Shown one piece after another: positions 41,131 to 50,587 of a stretch of DNA of 64,000 nucleotides. Under the pieces are notes generated by a model. It was not told where the DNA came from, searched no databases, and was given only the letters and a program-made list of their open reading frames with translations. The stretch is from Anodontia alba (Eukaryota > Mollusca > Bivalvia > Lucinida > Lucinidae). How positions within the stretch are numbered: the stretch's first letter is position 1; each line of letters opens with the position of its first letter. The stretch covers positions 36,822,152-36,886,151 of the forward strand of contig OZ024836.1 in the NCBI GenBank assembly GCA_964016985.1, given 5' to 3'. Made by a program: the position numbers and the translations under genes.

Positions 41131-41513
41131 TATAACGTTAAATGTTTTCCATGCAGAGACAGTCTATGAGAATGAATATTTTCTGCCTTGTAATAAATGG
41201 AATGATACATAACAGCTATGTCTTTGACCGTAGTCTTTGACACATAAGGGGAACCGGGTATGTCAGACTGGCACCATGCCACGATTACGTTCAAAGAAGT
41301 ATATATCTATAGTCTGGTATACTGATAATAATACACAGGCATCAATACAAAACTGATAATTTATTTAACCTATTTTGACTAAGGTGTAGAGTTTAGTGCA
41401 TTTGTAAATACATTTATGGATTAATCTGAAACAGAATTCCGAAAATATTTACATATAAAGGAAAAAAGACATTTAGAATATTATATATGAAGTGAAACTG
41501 AAAGTAGAGAAAA
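41131..41513 (+). other. Region upstream of the 41514 coding exon
   Basis: Presumed 5' untranslated and promoter-proximal sequence. No convincing TATA box, polypyrimidine tract or CpG cluster was found, so neither a promoter nor an acceptor can be placed. Confidence 0.3.
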
Positions 41514-42221
41514 ATGGAAGAAGACCAAGATATTCTGAATGGAGATTTTACTAAAGAGGAACCAGATGGGGAAAATGAGGATACCAGTGGGGAGCAGAAA
41601 AAGGTTGTAAAGTCTCCAACAAGCTCATCCACAAGTGAACATGAAAAACAAGAGACTGAACAGAAAGAGCAGGTGAAAGAAACACCAGACACCTCCCTTG
41701 CAAAAAGTGATCTCGCCGAACCACTCCTAAGTGACGAGGACGATCATGATAGGTTAGAAACTCAGCAAAAACTCAGAGAAACCTATATGGCGGAGATTGT
41801 AAGTGACACAGAAATATCAGAGATTCCTATCCAAGACAATGCGTCTGACCGGGAGATTCTTGACGATGAGGATGAGGATGTAAAAGATACTAGTGTTGAT
41901 ACAATAGGAAGTGTCAGTGATGATTCTGAACACACACTTTCTGAAGACAAGTATTTACAATTTCCAACACCAACAAGACCTGATGTCTCAAACGAAACAG
42001 ACAACATCTTACAAGGTCTTGCTGAAGCTGGTACAGTAATAAGTGATATTTCCGTAGAACCACTTAAGAGATCACAAGATTCTTCTCCAGTTCGAGTCTC
42101 TACCCCAAAGTTTGACTGCTCGAGATCCAAGTATACACGTCCCCGTATGCCACAACCACATTACTCACCCTATATAAGACCTGCTCCTATTGGCTACTAC
42201 TTAGATGATGAGGAAGTACAT
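41514..42221 (+). CDS. Long coding exon of an unrecognised acidic protein
   Basis: ATG in strong context (AAAAATGG), with a stop just upstream in frame (TAG, 41505-41507), opens 236 codons to a consensus donor GTACAT|GTAAGT, phase 0. The product is rich in D, E, S and T (MEEDQDILNGDFTKEE; DDEDEDVKD in the middle, about residues 120-130). It ends with a basic, Pro/Tyr-rich part (YTRPRMPQPHYSPYIRPAPI) before GYYLDDEEVH. No domain, signal peptide or membrane segment was recognised. It is nested in a PEX2 intron on the opposite strand. It may start a separate gene or be an alternative start of the gene at 21916. Confidence 0.75.
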
Positions 42222-42257
42222 GTAAGTTTCTCTATATACCAGCATAGATGTAAAGAT

Positions 42258-42433
42258 ATATAATTTGGGGATAATTCTGGTACAATTTTCTCCAGTTCTC
42301 CATAACAATATATGTTGTGGGTACTCATCAGAAGCACCTTACAGAGGCATGTCTAATGAGTATGCACAACATATGTTTTTATGGAGAAATAAGAGAAATT
42401 ATCCCAGAATTCTCATCAAATACTCCTCTTTAA
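42258..42433. mobile_element. Family K MITE abutting family B
   Basis: ATAATTTGGGGATAATTCTGG at the left, core II (ATATGTTGTGGGTACTCATC, inverse AATGAGTATGCACAACATATG), and end CATCAAATACTCCTCTTTAA. The terminal TTAA is shared with the next MITE. It starts 36 bp after a splice donor. Confidence 0.75.
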
Positions 42434-42643
42434 CCCTGGTCCTACAGAAACTGGATATGCCGTGACTTCGCAAACAGTGTAGCTCCAGATCAGTTGGCTT
42501 CTTCAGAAGCCAACAGATCTGGATCTGCACTGTTTGTCATTCAGTATGTGAATTTGTATCAGCCAACTGGTTCAAGCAATCCAATTGGCTGACAGTTTGA
42601 AGTGATCGTGACATCTTGATTGATTCAGCATGACAAGGGTTAA
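42430..42643. mobile_element. piggyBac-like MITE, family B (copy 8)
   Basis: TTAA-CCCTGGTCCTACAGAAAC to CAGCATGACAAGGG-TTAA, core AGATCAGTTGGCTTCTTCAG and its inverse. Confidence 0.85.
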
Positions 42644-42769
42644 CAAGTGAAAATTATATGAAAATTATCCTTATTTTGATCAATTTGCATCTGAAAATTT
42701 AACAGGAGTGGATATACCTGCAAGTGATATAACTTTGACAAAAATATTTCATCTCCTATGTCACTGGTG

Positions 42770-42832
42770 GTGTTGGGGGTGGGGGGTTGGGGGGGGAGGG
42801 GGGGGAGTGGGAGTGGGGGGACTGGGGTGGAA
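42770..42832 (+). repeat. G-rich tract
   Basis: Nearly uninterrupted G-runs (GGGGGTGGGGGGTTGGGG, GGGGGGGGAGTGGG). G-quadruplex-prone, in the intron after the 41514 exon on that gene's coding strand. Confidence 0.85.
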
Positions 42833-42970
42833 GGGTACAGAAAGTAAAAGACCACTTCCTTCTACAAGGCGCTACAAATATTACTACTATGTAACTAAGG
42901 ATACTTCTTGTCTGCAGAAGTTCTCTCCCTTTGATCATTGATGCCAAAATCTTCGGATGTGTCTGTTCCC

Positions 42971-43166
42971 CTAAACCCCATTTAGACTGAATAAACTCCA
43001 CCCCACACTATATATTGGAAGACTCCAATTGCAATTTTAGGTATTTTAGGCTATAAGAGAGCTATTCCTGGAGACCCTGATCAGATGCCACTTTCTGCAG
43101 CATCTGATCTGGGTCTGCACTGCTGGCCAATCACCCTTTTGGGAACTCTAGACTAAAATGGGTTAA
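42971..43166. mobile_element. piggyBac-like MITE, family E (copy 2)
   Basis: CTAA-ACCCCATTTAGACTG at the left and CTAGACTAAAATGGG-TTAA at the right. Core GAGACCCTGATCAGATGCC and GCATCTGATCTGGGTCTGC. Confidence 0.75.
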
Positions 43167-43282
43167 GGAGGAGTATTTGGTGATAAAAACATATGTTGTG
43201 GGTACTCATTCTAATGAGCACCACAGGTTTTTATGGAGAACTAGAGCATAGTATCTCAAAATTACCATCTAATCTCCTTGTT
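43163..43282. mobile_element. Family K MITE abutting family E
   Basis: TTAA-GGAGGAGTATTTGGTGATAA shows the K left end. The core is shortened (ACATATGTTGTGGGTACTC, AATGAGCACCACAGG). Ends ATTACCATCTAATCTCC. Confidence 0.7.
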
Positions 43283-43581
43283 TCAGTTGGTGTTTTATGT
43301 CCCAGTCAACATTGTTATGGTCATGTCGAGCCAGTCAGTAAACCTTCTCACACTTTTTCTGGGCAGGTTTAGTCCTCTAAGCAGTTAACCAGAACTTTGT
43401 GCACGTTCTTTCTTGAGTGAATGGAAGAGGGAGGGAGACAAACATAGAAATTTCATGATACAAAATTTATGTAGCCAAGCTGGGATTCAAACAAAATTTA
43501 TGTAGCCAAGCTGGGATTCAAACTTGCAACCTATGGATCTGTAGTCAGATGTGGTACCGACTGCGCTATAGAGCCTGGCAA
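43283..43581 (-). mobile_element. SINE P variant with a different tRNA head
   Basis: Minus-strand head GGCTCTATAGCGCAGTCGGTACC has an A box, and a B box-like GTTTGAATCCCAGC follows. The body has GGTTTAGTCCTC and GTCGAGCCAGTCAG as in SINE P. A 33-bp piece (TTTATGTAGCCAAGCTGGG) is duplicated next to the B box. Confidence 0.75.
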
Positions 43582-43676
43582 AAATTTAAGGCAAGTGGAT
43601 ATATCTTCAGGTGAAATAATTTTGACATAAAAATATTTAATCTCCTTTGTCACTCACTGTGAGGCTTAGGGAAATC

Positions 43677-43893
43677 TTAAACCTGGTCCTGCTGAACCTG
43701 GATATGCCCTATCTTTACAAACAGTGTAGATTCAGGTCAGTTGGCTTCTTCAGAAGCCAACTGATCTGGATCTACACTGTTTGTCATTCAGTATGTGGAT
43801 TTGTATCAAAAACCCAGATCAAGTAATCTGCTTGGCTGACAATTAGAAGTGGGAACAGCACTAAATTTATTCAGCATGACTATATAGGGTTAA
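43677..43893. mobile_element. piggyBac-like MITE, family B (copy 9)
   Basis: TTAA-ACCTGGTCCTGCTGAACC to CAGCATGACTATATAGGG-TTAA. The core is a perfect palindrome (GTTGGCTTCTTCAGAAGCC). Confidence 0.85.
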
Positions 43894-44314
43894 AGGAAAG
43901 AATGTTTTTCCTCCTTTCCTTCAAGAGTAGCGTTTAATTATGAAAAACTTCAAATGCTGATACTAGGGGAGTGGGGTGCAACTTCCTGTCTACAAATGAT
44001 ATCTCCCTTTAAACAAACATTTTCAAATATATCCACTGACATTAACTGACATTAGAGCAGCAATGAGTACTTGAGTAATTGGGGCAGGGCGGAGTCTGTC
44101 AATAATTGAGCCAAAATATGAGACTTGAGCCAAGAATTAAGGTCAAAAACTGTGTTTGGAAGAGTTAACCAGTGTACATGTCTTAAAAGCATTCTTTCAT
44201 GATTCCCGTTTGGTTTGAACTAATTGTAAGAGTATATTTTTTATGATTACAAGCACTTTGTATGAAGTTTTGGCATAATACTAGCCACCTGCATTCATTC
44301 ATTCTGAGCAGATG
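43894..44314. other. Stretch with no recognised feature
   Basis: No repeat or frame supported; contains a short duplicated ATTAACTGACATTA. Confidence 0.4.
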
Positions 44315-44580
44315 GAGAAGCATAGTAGTGAAGTGCACTAATTTCTGATGCTACAGGTTCAGGATTCAATCAGCACTCGGAGTGAGAAATTTTTTTGGTC
44401 CAAACATGCTTTATTAGCATCAGTGGCATGGATAATGTTATTACAATGAACCATCCTTTGTTTTGGAATGTTAACTGGAGGGCTTCCGTGCAGGGAGAGA
44501 ACCATTGTATTGGTTATAGATCCAACTACTGAGACAAAATCACTCCTTAGTGGTTTATCCTGCAAAACCAGGTAGTAAAA
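44315..44580 (+). mobile_element. tRNA-derived SINE Z (copy 1, uninterrupted)
   Basis: Worn head TAGTAGTGAAGTGCAC then GGTTCAGGATTCAATC. Body GGTCCAAACATGCTTTATTAG, GGATAATGTTATTACAATG, ends CACTCCTTAGTGGTTTATCC. It keeps the TTAACTGGAGG site that carries a MITE in copy 2, so it serves as an empty site. Confidence 0.75.
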
Positions 44581-45087
44581 TGTATTTATTCAAATTTAAG
44601 GACAAGTACAGCATAGAACAAACAAGTCTGAATACACTGTACATAGCATAAATACTGTATCTTAATACGGGGCCCTCGGGGAAGCCTCTAGACTGGCTCC
44701 CGTCTAACTGATACATAAATCAACAAAAAACTATTTATATTTTACAAAAATCCAATCTTTTGGAATGTCCTTCTCTCTGATTTGGCTGATCAGTTAGGTC
44801 AGGTCAAGCTGTCAATAAATTAAGGGTCTACAAAATTCCGGGGACCTCCAAAACAAAGTTTACCAGGCTTTGAGTAAATTCTGACTGGTAAGGGAGATGA
44901 TATGTGTAAAAAATAGTGCAGGACGAGTATTTTACCTTTGTTAATTTAGAACTGTAAAACTCATGGCGTGGTGCCAGACTATGAAGTCTCAGACTATCCT
45001 ATGTATCCATTAGATTGATCAGCAGAGCTCTAGATAAGAGGGAGTAAAGGGTATTGAGCAGTAGCAGTATACTAGATCAGAAAGTGT
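44581..45087. other. Stretch with a family C scrap
   Basis: Up to about 44645 a worn family C right half (AGGTAGTAAAATG, AATTTAAGGACAAG). The rest has nothing recognised. Confidence 0.4.
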
Positions 45088-45270
45088 TTAACCCATACAG
45101 CACCCATGACAAATTTATGCATTCTAGGTAGTTTGCTGTTGTTCTTGTTTTTTCAGAGAAAATAAAGCTTGGAATTTCATGTGAATTGTCTGCTTAGCAG
45201 ACAATTCACATGAAATGTCAAGCTTTATTTTCACTGAAAAAAAAATAAATAGAATTCTGTATGCTATACC
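45088..45270. mobile_element. Family A MITE (copy)
   Basis: TTTAACCCATACAGCACCC at the left and a near-perfect core: AAAGCTTGGAATTTCATGTG, AATTGTCTGCTTAGCAGACAA and the inverse. The right terminus is not clear. Confidence 0.7.
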
Positions 45271-45504
45271 TATGCTTGTTTCCTTAAGAGTGAAGCATTG
45301 CAAATGGGCATTTAAGTACTAAGCTTCAAAGCAGGTGGTAAAATACTTATTGTACCAAAATCTTATCTCAAGCTCTGGATCAGACATCACTGTCCCACTG
45401 AAGAGGCTTTCATTCTTTGGCTATTTACAGAGTGCTCTGCAAGGACTCTGATCAGTTGCATGGATGTGCAGGCCAAGCTACGCCCATATGAGATGTTATA
45501 TTTT

Positions 45505-45690
45505 CTCTAAATATTGGGACACCATAACACCTTACCATACCTGTTCTAAAATTTGAACCAGTCCATTTTACTACTACAAGTTAATGTGTCTAAAAACTGC
45601 TGGATGAGTGGCAAACAGTGTACAGCCAGGTCAGATGCTGCACTCTGCACAATGTGATCTGGGTCTACACTATTTGCTCAGGCACTGGGG
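45505..45690. mobile_element. Family C MITE (copy, reversed)
   Basis: TAAATATTGGGACACCATAAC, TTCTAAAATTTGAACCAGTCC, GTCTAAAAACTGCTGGATG, and core GTGTACAGCCAGGTCAGATG. Confidence 0.65.
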
Positions 45691-45950
45691 TTATAGCAGA
45701 AAAAAAACTGTCTCAAATATATGTAGTCTTGTCATCAAACAATAAGAAATCTGACTATGTCACATTAAAAGGTATTCACTGGTTCCCAGTCATATTGCAT
45801 CAAACAGAAAACTGTAACCAGATGTTCCATTTAACCTGACAGTGTCATCCTTATACCTTTAGATACATGTATTTCTTGCTGCTGGAGGCAGCATGACATA
45901 GGGACGGAATCAGGATGATTTCTGAGGAGGTTTGATTTAATTAAAGTACT

Positions 45951-46170
45951 GTACTTACTCTATAGTATTTGGAAAGACAGGCCTGAGCAAAAAGTGTACA
46001 CCCTGATCAGATGCCACAGAATGTGGCATCGGCGGCATCTGAACAGGGTCTATATTGTTTGCCACTAATCCAGCAATTCCATACACATTCATAGGTAGTT
46101 AAATGTACTTGTTGAAGAGAAGTATAAGGTAAAGAGTAAGGGATGTGAATATTTAGGGTAAAGACGGTAT
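45951..46170. mobile_element. Family C MITE (copy)
   Basis: TATAGTATTTGGAAAGACAGGCC to GGATGTGAATATTTAGGGTAAA. Core ACACCCTGATCAGATGCCAC and GGCATCTGAACAGGGTC, with a 9-bp GGCATCGGC stutter at the centre. Confidence 0.7.
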
Positions 46171-46327
46171 CCCAAATTTATCAACTGTATCCAAAATTTC
46201 CCATGAAAATGAAATTTTGAGTCAAAGGGGGGGTCGACTAAAACCCCCAAATTTATCAACTGTATCCAAAATTTCCCATGAAAATGAAACTTTGAGTCAA
46301 AGGGGAAGTCAACTAAAACCCCCAAAC
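46171..46327. repeat. Tandem duplication, 75 bp x 2
   Basis: CCCAAATTTATCAACTGTAT at 46171 recurs at 46246. Both units run to AAGG(G/A)..GTC(G/A)ACTAAAACCC. Near-identical, so recent. Confidence 0.9.
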
Positions 46328-46417
46328 CCCTCTGAATCTGCCCCTAAAAAAGGCTTGTATTGCTCATTTGTTGGGACAAAAGCCTAAATAATAAAGGTTT
46401 AAAGAAAAGTTTGAAAT

Positions 46418-46558
46418 GATAATACCCAGCCACTATCATGTGGTGGGCTGATAAATTTGCCCATTAGCAATCCCAAACCAGAGCTTCACAATATCAATGC
46501 ACATACCACTAAGTTTGGTGAATACTCAAGTTACCATCCAGAAGCAAAAATATGGACG
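46418..46558. mobile_element. Element M2, short remnant
   Basis: AATACCCAGCCACTATCATGTGGTGGG then one array unit (AAATTTGCCCATTAGCAATC, CAATATCAATGCACATACCA). The rest is lost. Confidence 0.65.
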
Positions 46559-46576
46559 TATGTAAATTCTGAGAAA

Positions 46577-46659
46577 AATGAATCCTTTAAAGCCAACTGA
46601 TCTGCATCTACACTGTTTGCAAAGGCAGGGCATATCCAGGTTCAGCAGGACAAGGGTTA
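46577..46659. mobile_element. Family B MITE, right half only
   Basis: TTTAAAGCCAACTGATCTGC to TTCAGCAGGACAAGGG-TTAA. Confidence 0.7.
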
Positions 46660-46797
46660 AGTATATTCGTGAATGTGCAAAACTGCTCATGCTTCCTGTT
46701 GCCTGCTTGCATTAAATTCTTCAAATTATTCAAATAATAGGTTTAATGATTCCAAAGAACCTATAATGAGATACAGGGAGACTATAAGGTCACCACA

Positions 46798-47030
46798 TAG
46801 CACTTAGCTCTTTGCACGCTGGGTAATTTTGCATGCTTTTTTGTCGTCTGTGGATTATTTTTTTTTTTAAATTGACGTCTTCAAAAAATCTTTCAGGAAT
46901 ACCATCAGAGTGTCAAACAGTTTGGATCCAGATCAGGCCCGATGTTTTGTCGGGCCTGATTTGGGTCCAAACTGTTTGCAAAGGTTATCAGCAGATGACA
47001 AAAGTCGCCACTAGCGGGGAAAGATTTAAA
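46798..47030. mobile_element. Family G MITE (copy 2)
   Basis: GCATGCTTTTTTGTCGTCTG at the left and GTCGCCACTAGCGGGGAAAG at the right. Palindromic core GTTTGGATCCAGATCAGGCC and GGCCTGATTTGGGTCCAAAC. Inverse orientation to 7853-8065. Confidence 0.8.
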
Positions 47031-47300
47031 ACCAGCTGTGGAAATAAATAGATTCTGAGAAAAATGGATCCTTTGAAAACAAAGAACAAAAATAGCAGAC
47101 TCAGATTTTTTTTGAGGACTGTAGATTCGTGAAAACCCAAATATAGATCTATGCAGTTCAGTTGGATTTGACCTTTCACATGACAGCAAACAAGCTTTGA
47201 ATTATAAATATTGGGAGGGTTTGTTTGACAACATATAATCAATAATGCCAGATCTGATATCATATGGGCCGCCGGCAGACAAAAAGGCCCTTAAGGCATA

Positions 47301-47464
47301 TGTGAATGGCGAAGTCCCAGACCAGTTTGCGCAGCCATGCCTCAGGTAAAGATCTTCTCTATTAGTCCTACATCTTCTACATGGTCCCTATATTATGTAG
47401 ACGAATAGTGAAGATCCTGACCAGACTGAGTGAATGCGCAAGCTGGTCTGGACCTTCACTGTTC
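47301..47464. repeat. Inverted repeat with core I-like sequence
   Basis: GGCGAAGTCCCAGACCAGTT near 47308 and GAATGCGCAAGCTGGTCTGG near 47432 face each other. A tighter hairpin AGTGAAGATCCTGACCAGAC / AGCTGGTCTGGACCTTCACT (47407-47460) resembles a diverged core I. Confidence 0.55.
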
Positions 47465-47556
47465 AAATCTGTTCTAAGGTTCCTTTTCTCAGCTGCCAGC
47501 CATATACCAAGACATTCTTCAAGTACAATCCTTCAGACGATAAATTCAGAGGACTT

Positions 47557-47650
47557 GTTAAGGAGTATTTGGTGATAATTCTGGGATACTGATTTTCTTA
47601 CATATAATGTGGGTACCCATTAGAAGCACTTCATCCTTAACAAGTCCTCT
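47557..47650. mobile_element. Family K MITE, truncated
   Basis: TTAA-GGAGTATTTGGTGATAATTC and CATATAATGTGGGTACCCATTAGAAGC. The second half is deleted, and the end CTTAACAAGTCCTCTGC repeats flanking ACTTGTTAAGG inversely. Confidence 0.5.
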
Positions 47651-47866
47651 GCATATTGTTCATATGAAACCTGCTTAGGGTAAAACAAACATTTAATTAC
47701 TCCATATACAAAATATATTCATTCTTGCTTTCTTTCTAAAATTTTTTTCTTTCTTAATTTATTTCTACTATTAGTGCAGCTGATTGTATTTAACCATTAC
47801 CTACAGGGAGCTGGTTTTGCAGGATGGACCCCCACTAAGGAATGTTTTGTCTCATTGGTGGGATCT

Positions 47867-48094
47867 TTAACCCATTGCAGTCTGGGTACCACTAAAAGGG
47901 TAACTGGCAAACAGAGCAGACCCAGATCAGACACCACAGAATGAGGCATCTGATTCAGGGTCTCCACTGTTTGAAAATAGTTCAACCTTTTTCTCTCAGA
48001 ATATCTAAATCACATAGCCTGACATACCTAAAACCAAAATTAGAATCTTCCAATATATAATGTGGGGGAGTTCAATCAGCCTACAATGGGTTAA
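47867..48094. mobile_element. piggyBac-like MITE, family E (copy 3), with empty site nearby
   Basis: TTAA-CCCATTGCAGTCTGG to CAGCCTACAATGGG-TTAA. Outside it reads GGGATCT...CCTGCACAGG. The neighbouring duplicate at about 48170 reads AGGATCTTTAACCTGCACAGG with one TTAA, which proves TTAA insertion and duplication. Confidence 0.9.
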
Positions 48095-48218
48095 CCTGCA
48101 CAGGTTAAGTCTCCTCGCAAAGGGGTCCTCCACTGATACACCCCTCAGGAAAGTTTTTGTCTCATTAGTAGGATCTTTAACCTGCACAGGGGAGACTCCC
48201 TGCACAGAGGTCCTCCAG

Positions 48219-48769
48219 GTAAACCTGGTCCTGCTGAACCCTGATATACCCTGCCTTTGCAAACAGTGTAGATCCAGGCTTCTGATGAAGCCAGCTGATC
48301 TGGATCTGCACTATATGTCACTGAGAATGTGAATTTATACAGTGAACCCTCGTTATAACGATAGCATTTGTTGCCAAAGATGTTGCCATTAAAATGTATT
48401 TGCTGTTGTAGAGAATCCTTAATGGACAGAATGATATGTAAGAAAGACCTTGTTTTATTCTTATTTCCTCACAGAACATATGTTTTGGATATTTGTTAGA
48501 ATTGCCTCAGTGAGGCAATTCTAACAAATATCCAAAACATATGTTACTTGAAGTTTTAATGCAATATTCTTACATAATTTCTCATTAACTGTCACCTCTT
48601 CAGTGAAGGTTTTGTTACATTCAAATTGTCATTATAACGAAGTTTGTCGTTGTATTGAGTGTCGGTATGAAAAGGGCTGACTGTATCAACAATCTGGATC
48701 AAGTAATCTGACTGGCTGAAAATTAGAAGTGGGCATGGCATTTTAATTTATTCAGCATGATAGGGTTAA
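48219..48769. mobile_element. piggyBac-like MITE, family B (copy 11), split by family D
   Basis: The left part (48219-48339) has ACCTGGTCCTGCTGAACCC and core GTAGATCCAGGC. The right part (48684-48769) has TATCAACAATCTGGATCAAG to CAGCATGATAGGG-TTAA. The family D element between them duplicates TA. Confidence 0.9.
48340..48683. mobile_element. pogo/Tigger-like MITE, family D (copy 3, best)
   Basis: 344 bp. Left CAGTGAACCCTCGTTATAAC, right GGTATGAAAAGGGCTGACTG. TA on both sides (48338-48339, 48684-48685); removing one TA restores GAATTTATATCAACAATC of family B. Central perfect palindrome: AACATATGTTTTGGATATTTG, GAATTGCCTCAGTGAGGCAAT and its inverse. Confidence 0.92.
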
Positions 48770-48974
48770 TGCCTTGATCTGAAGGATGGTGCAATTTAAT
48801 AACATCATCCCTACCAATGATATTTATGGAGCACGTTTGGACCTAGAAAATTTCTCACCGAGAGTGGGGATCAAACCTGGGACCTCTAGCACCAGAGGCC
48901 AGTGCACTAGCCACTGGGCTACCATGCTCTTTTATTCACTTAATATTTTTTCTGTTGTCTCAGAAAAGGTGCTT

Positions 48975-49201
48975 TTAACCTATTGTAGACTGAATGAACT
49001 CCCCCACACTATATACTGGAAGATACTAATTTCAATTTTAGGTATGTCAGGCTATGTGACTTAGATATTCAGAGAGAAAGATGGTTGAACTGTTTGCAAA
49101 CAGTGGAGACCCTGATCAGACACCCCATTCTGTGGTATCTGATCTGGGTCTGCACTGTTTGCCAATTACCCTTTTAGAGGTCTCCAGACTACAATGGGTC
49201 A
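48975..49201. mobile_element. piggyBac-like MITE, family E (copy 4)
   Basis: TTAA-CCTATTGTAGACTGAATG to AGACTACAATGGG-TCA. Core AACAGTGGAGACCCTGATCAG and CTGATCTGGGTCTGCACTG. Confidence 0.8.
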
Positions 49202-49224
49202 GTGAGTACCCTATATGCCTAATT

Positions 49225-49350
49225 ATTGATTTTTTTTTTTTTTTTTTTTTTTGATTTGGGTTAGTGATCAGCAGTCTGATCTGGGTCTGCACTGTTTGAT
49301 TATGCCATTTTGTGCGAAATTTTGGTGTAGGAATTTTAGGACATTTAACA
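49225..49350. mobile_element. Family L MITE, partial
   Basis: A long T run, then GCAGTCTGATCTGGGTCTGC, TATGCCATTTTGTGCGAAATTTTG and TTTTAGGACATTTAA. The left arm is lost. Confidence 0.6.
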
Positions 49351-50012
49351 CACACGACCTAAAGCAAGATTTTCTGTGGGTCAGTTGTGTCATAATATTC
49401 AATAAATAAATAAAAAAATAAACAAATGCTAGACTAAAATGTTTAAATGAGCATTAGAGTCTTTTATAATATGACACTATAAATTAATGTTTTATTGTGT
49501 CAGGTCTGGACTGTTTAAATGCTGTGTACAGCATCATTTGCAGTTACAGAACTTTACAAGTAAAAGTTCATAATGAGTTTGATAATAGTGTGATAAAAAA
49601 AAAAAACATCCATAAAGAGATAAAATGCACCTTTAGCCATGCAATAATGGGAATTTTGGACACAGTTCTAAGCTTTTTATATGGTGTGGCTGAAGGTCTG
49701 TAAAGCGATGAAGTGGATAGAATTCATAAGCATGACAAGTTAACTTAGACCATCCCATTCATCAAAATACACCTGATAGTCTAAGGTACTGACCATGTAA
49801 TTTCTGTGTATGTTATACGAGGAATATCCCCACAATTAGTTCTCTTAATCCTTAAAGCGCTATGCTCGACTACTGTCATTTTGGAGGGGTATGCAAACTC
49901 TAAAACCTGTCATACTTTACTTATTATACACCAGATGCAACCATTCAGAGCAAGTGCTCCCATACGGGACATAGCCTGCTTTCATACAAACATACAGCTC
50001 CATTAGAAAGTC
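49351..50012 (+). other. Stretch with weak exon-like frames
   Basis: A frame after ATTGTGTCAG at 49504 reads GLDCLNAVYSIICSYRTLQV and runs to a stop at about 49703. No donor or domain was found, so it is not called. The remainder has nothing recognised. Confidence 0.25.
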
Positions 50013-50014
50013 AG

Positions 50015-50519
50015 GTGCTGGATGTTACCCAGCTAATAAAGACTGAGTTATACCGAATTTCAAGCTGTCAGCAATTTCGGCACCAACTTCGTCAGTTTTA
50101 TTACAATTTTCTGGAAGAAACACCCATAACACCTAAGTCTTCCAGTGAAGAAGAAGTAGGAACAACAGTTTGTTTAATTGTGTTGAGGTTTTACGGCCAA
50201 CTCAACCCGATGGGGTCATGTCAAGCATGGTCATTTTAACTAACCACACTCTAACCACACTTTTACTGGGCAGGATTTGTCCTCTAAGTGGTTAACCAGT
50301 ATTGTGCACATTCTATCGCCAGAAACTGACAACTGCCCTTCTTGAATCAGTGAATGGGACAGAGTGACCGTAGAAAATATTTCATGATCAAATCTCCATG
50401 AAAGAATGTTGCCGACTTGTGGGGCGGGGGAGGGGGGTCGAACCAACAACCTCCTGATCACCAGTCTGATGCACATCCAACTGAGCCACCGAGGATGGCT
50501 AGGAACAACAGTAGAACCT
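50015..50519 (+). pseudogene. Candidate coding exon interrupted by SINE P
   Basis: Acceptor AAAGTCAG precedes a helix-like frame: VLDVTQLIKTELYRISSCQQ, FRHQLRQFYYNFLEETPITP, KSSSEEEVGTT. If the SINE (50170-50499) and one copy of the 13-bp duplication are left out, the frame reads on to VEP and donor CCTAG|GTATGT. The phase 0 start is compatible with the donor at 42221. With the SINE in place the frame enters the SINE and stops near 50239. It may be a dead exon, a polymorphic insertion or a chance frame. No family recognised. Confidence 0.4.
50170..50499 (-). mobile_element. Full-length SINE P with perfect 13-bp TSD
   Basis: Minus-strand head TGGCTCAGTTGGATGTGC and a B box altered by a G/C run (GGGGCGGGGGAGGGGGG). 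Body as in 16266-16571. TAGGAACAACAGT on both sides (50157-50169, 50500-50512) is identical, so the insertion is fairly young. Confidence 0.93.
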
Positions 50520-50587
50520 AGGTATGTCACCTGTTTTTTTCTGACTAGCACACAGTAAGTGCTGGTCACACGTAATTTTTTTTTAAG

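Larger units (their letters stand above)
47805..48930 (-). mobile_element. SINE Z (copy 2) carrying nested MITEs
   Basis: The minus-strand head (48927 downward) is GTAGCCCAGTGGCTAGTGCAC with B box GGTTTGATCCCC. The body matches copy 1 (GGTCCAAACGTGCTCC). It is broken at CCTCCAG-GTAA by family B copy 11 and at GGATCT-TTAA by family E copy 3. A duplicated body segment at 48100-48215 (GTCTCATTAGTAGGATCTTTAACCTG) preserves the unoccupied E site. Confidence 0.8.

Noticed and set aside
41131..41513. An internal-exon reading of 41514-42221 with acceptor GTAG at 41507
   Set aside because: It would be in phase with the donor at 27331, but no pyrimidine tract precedes it, and the ATG context plus upstream stop fit a first coding exon better.
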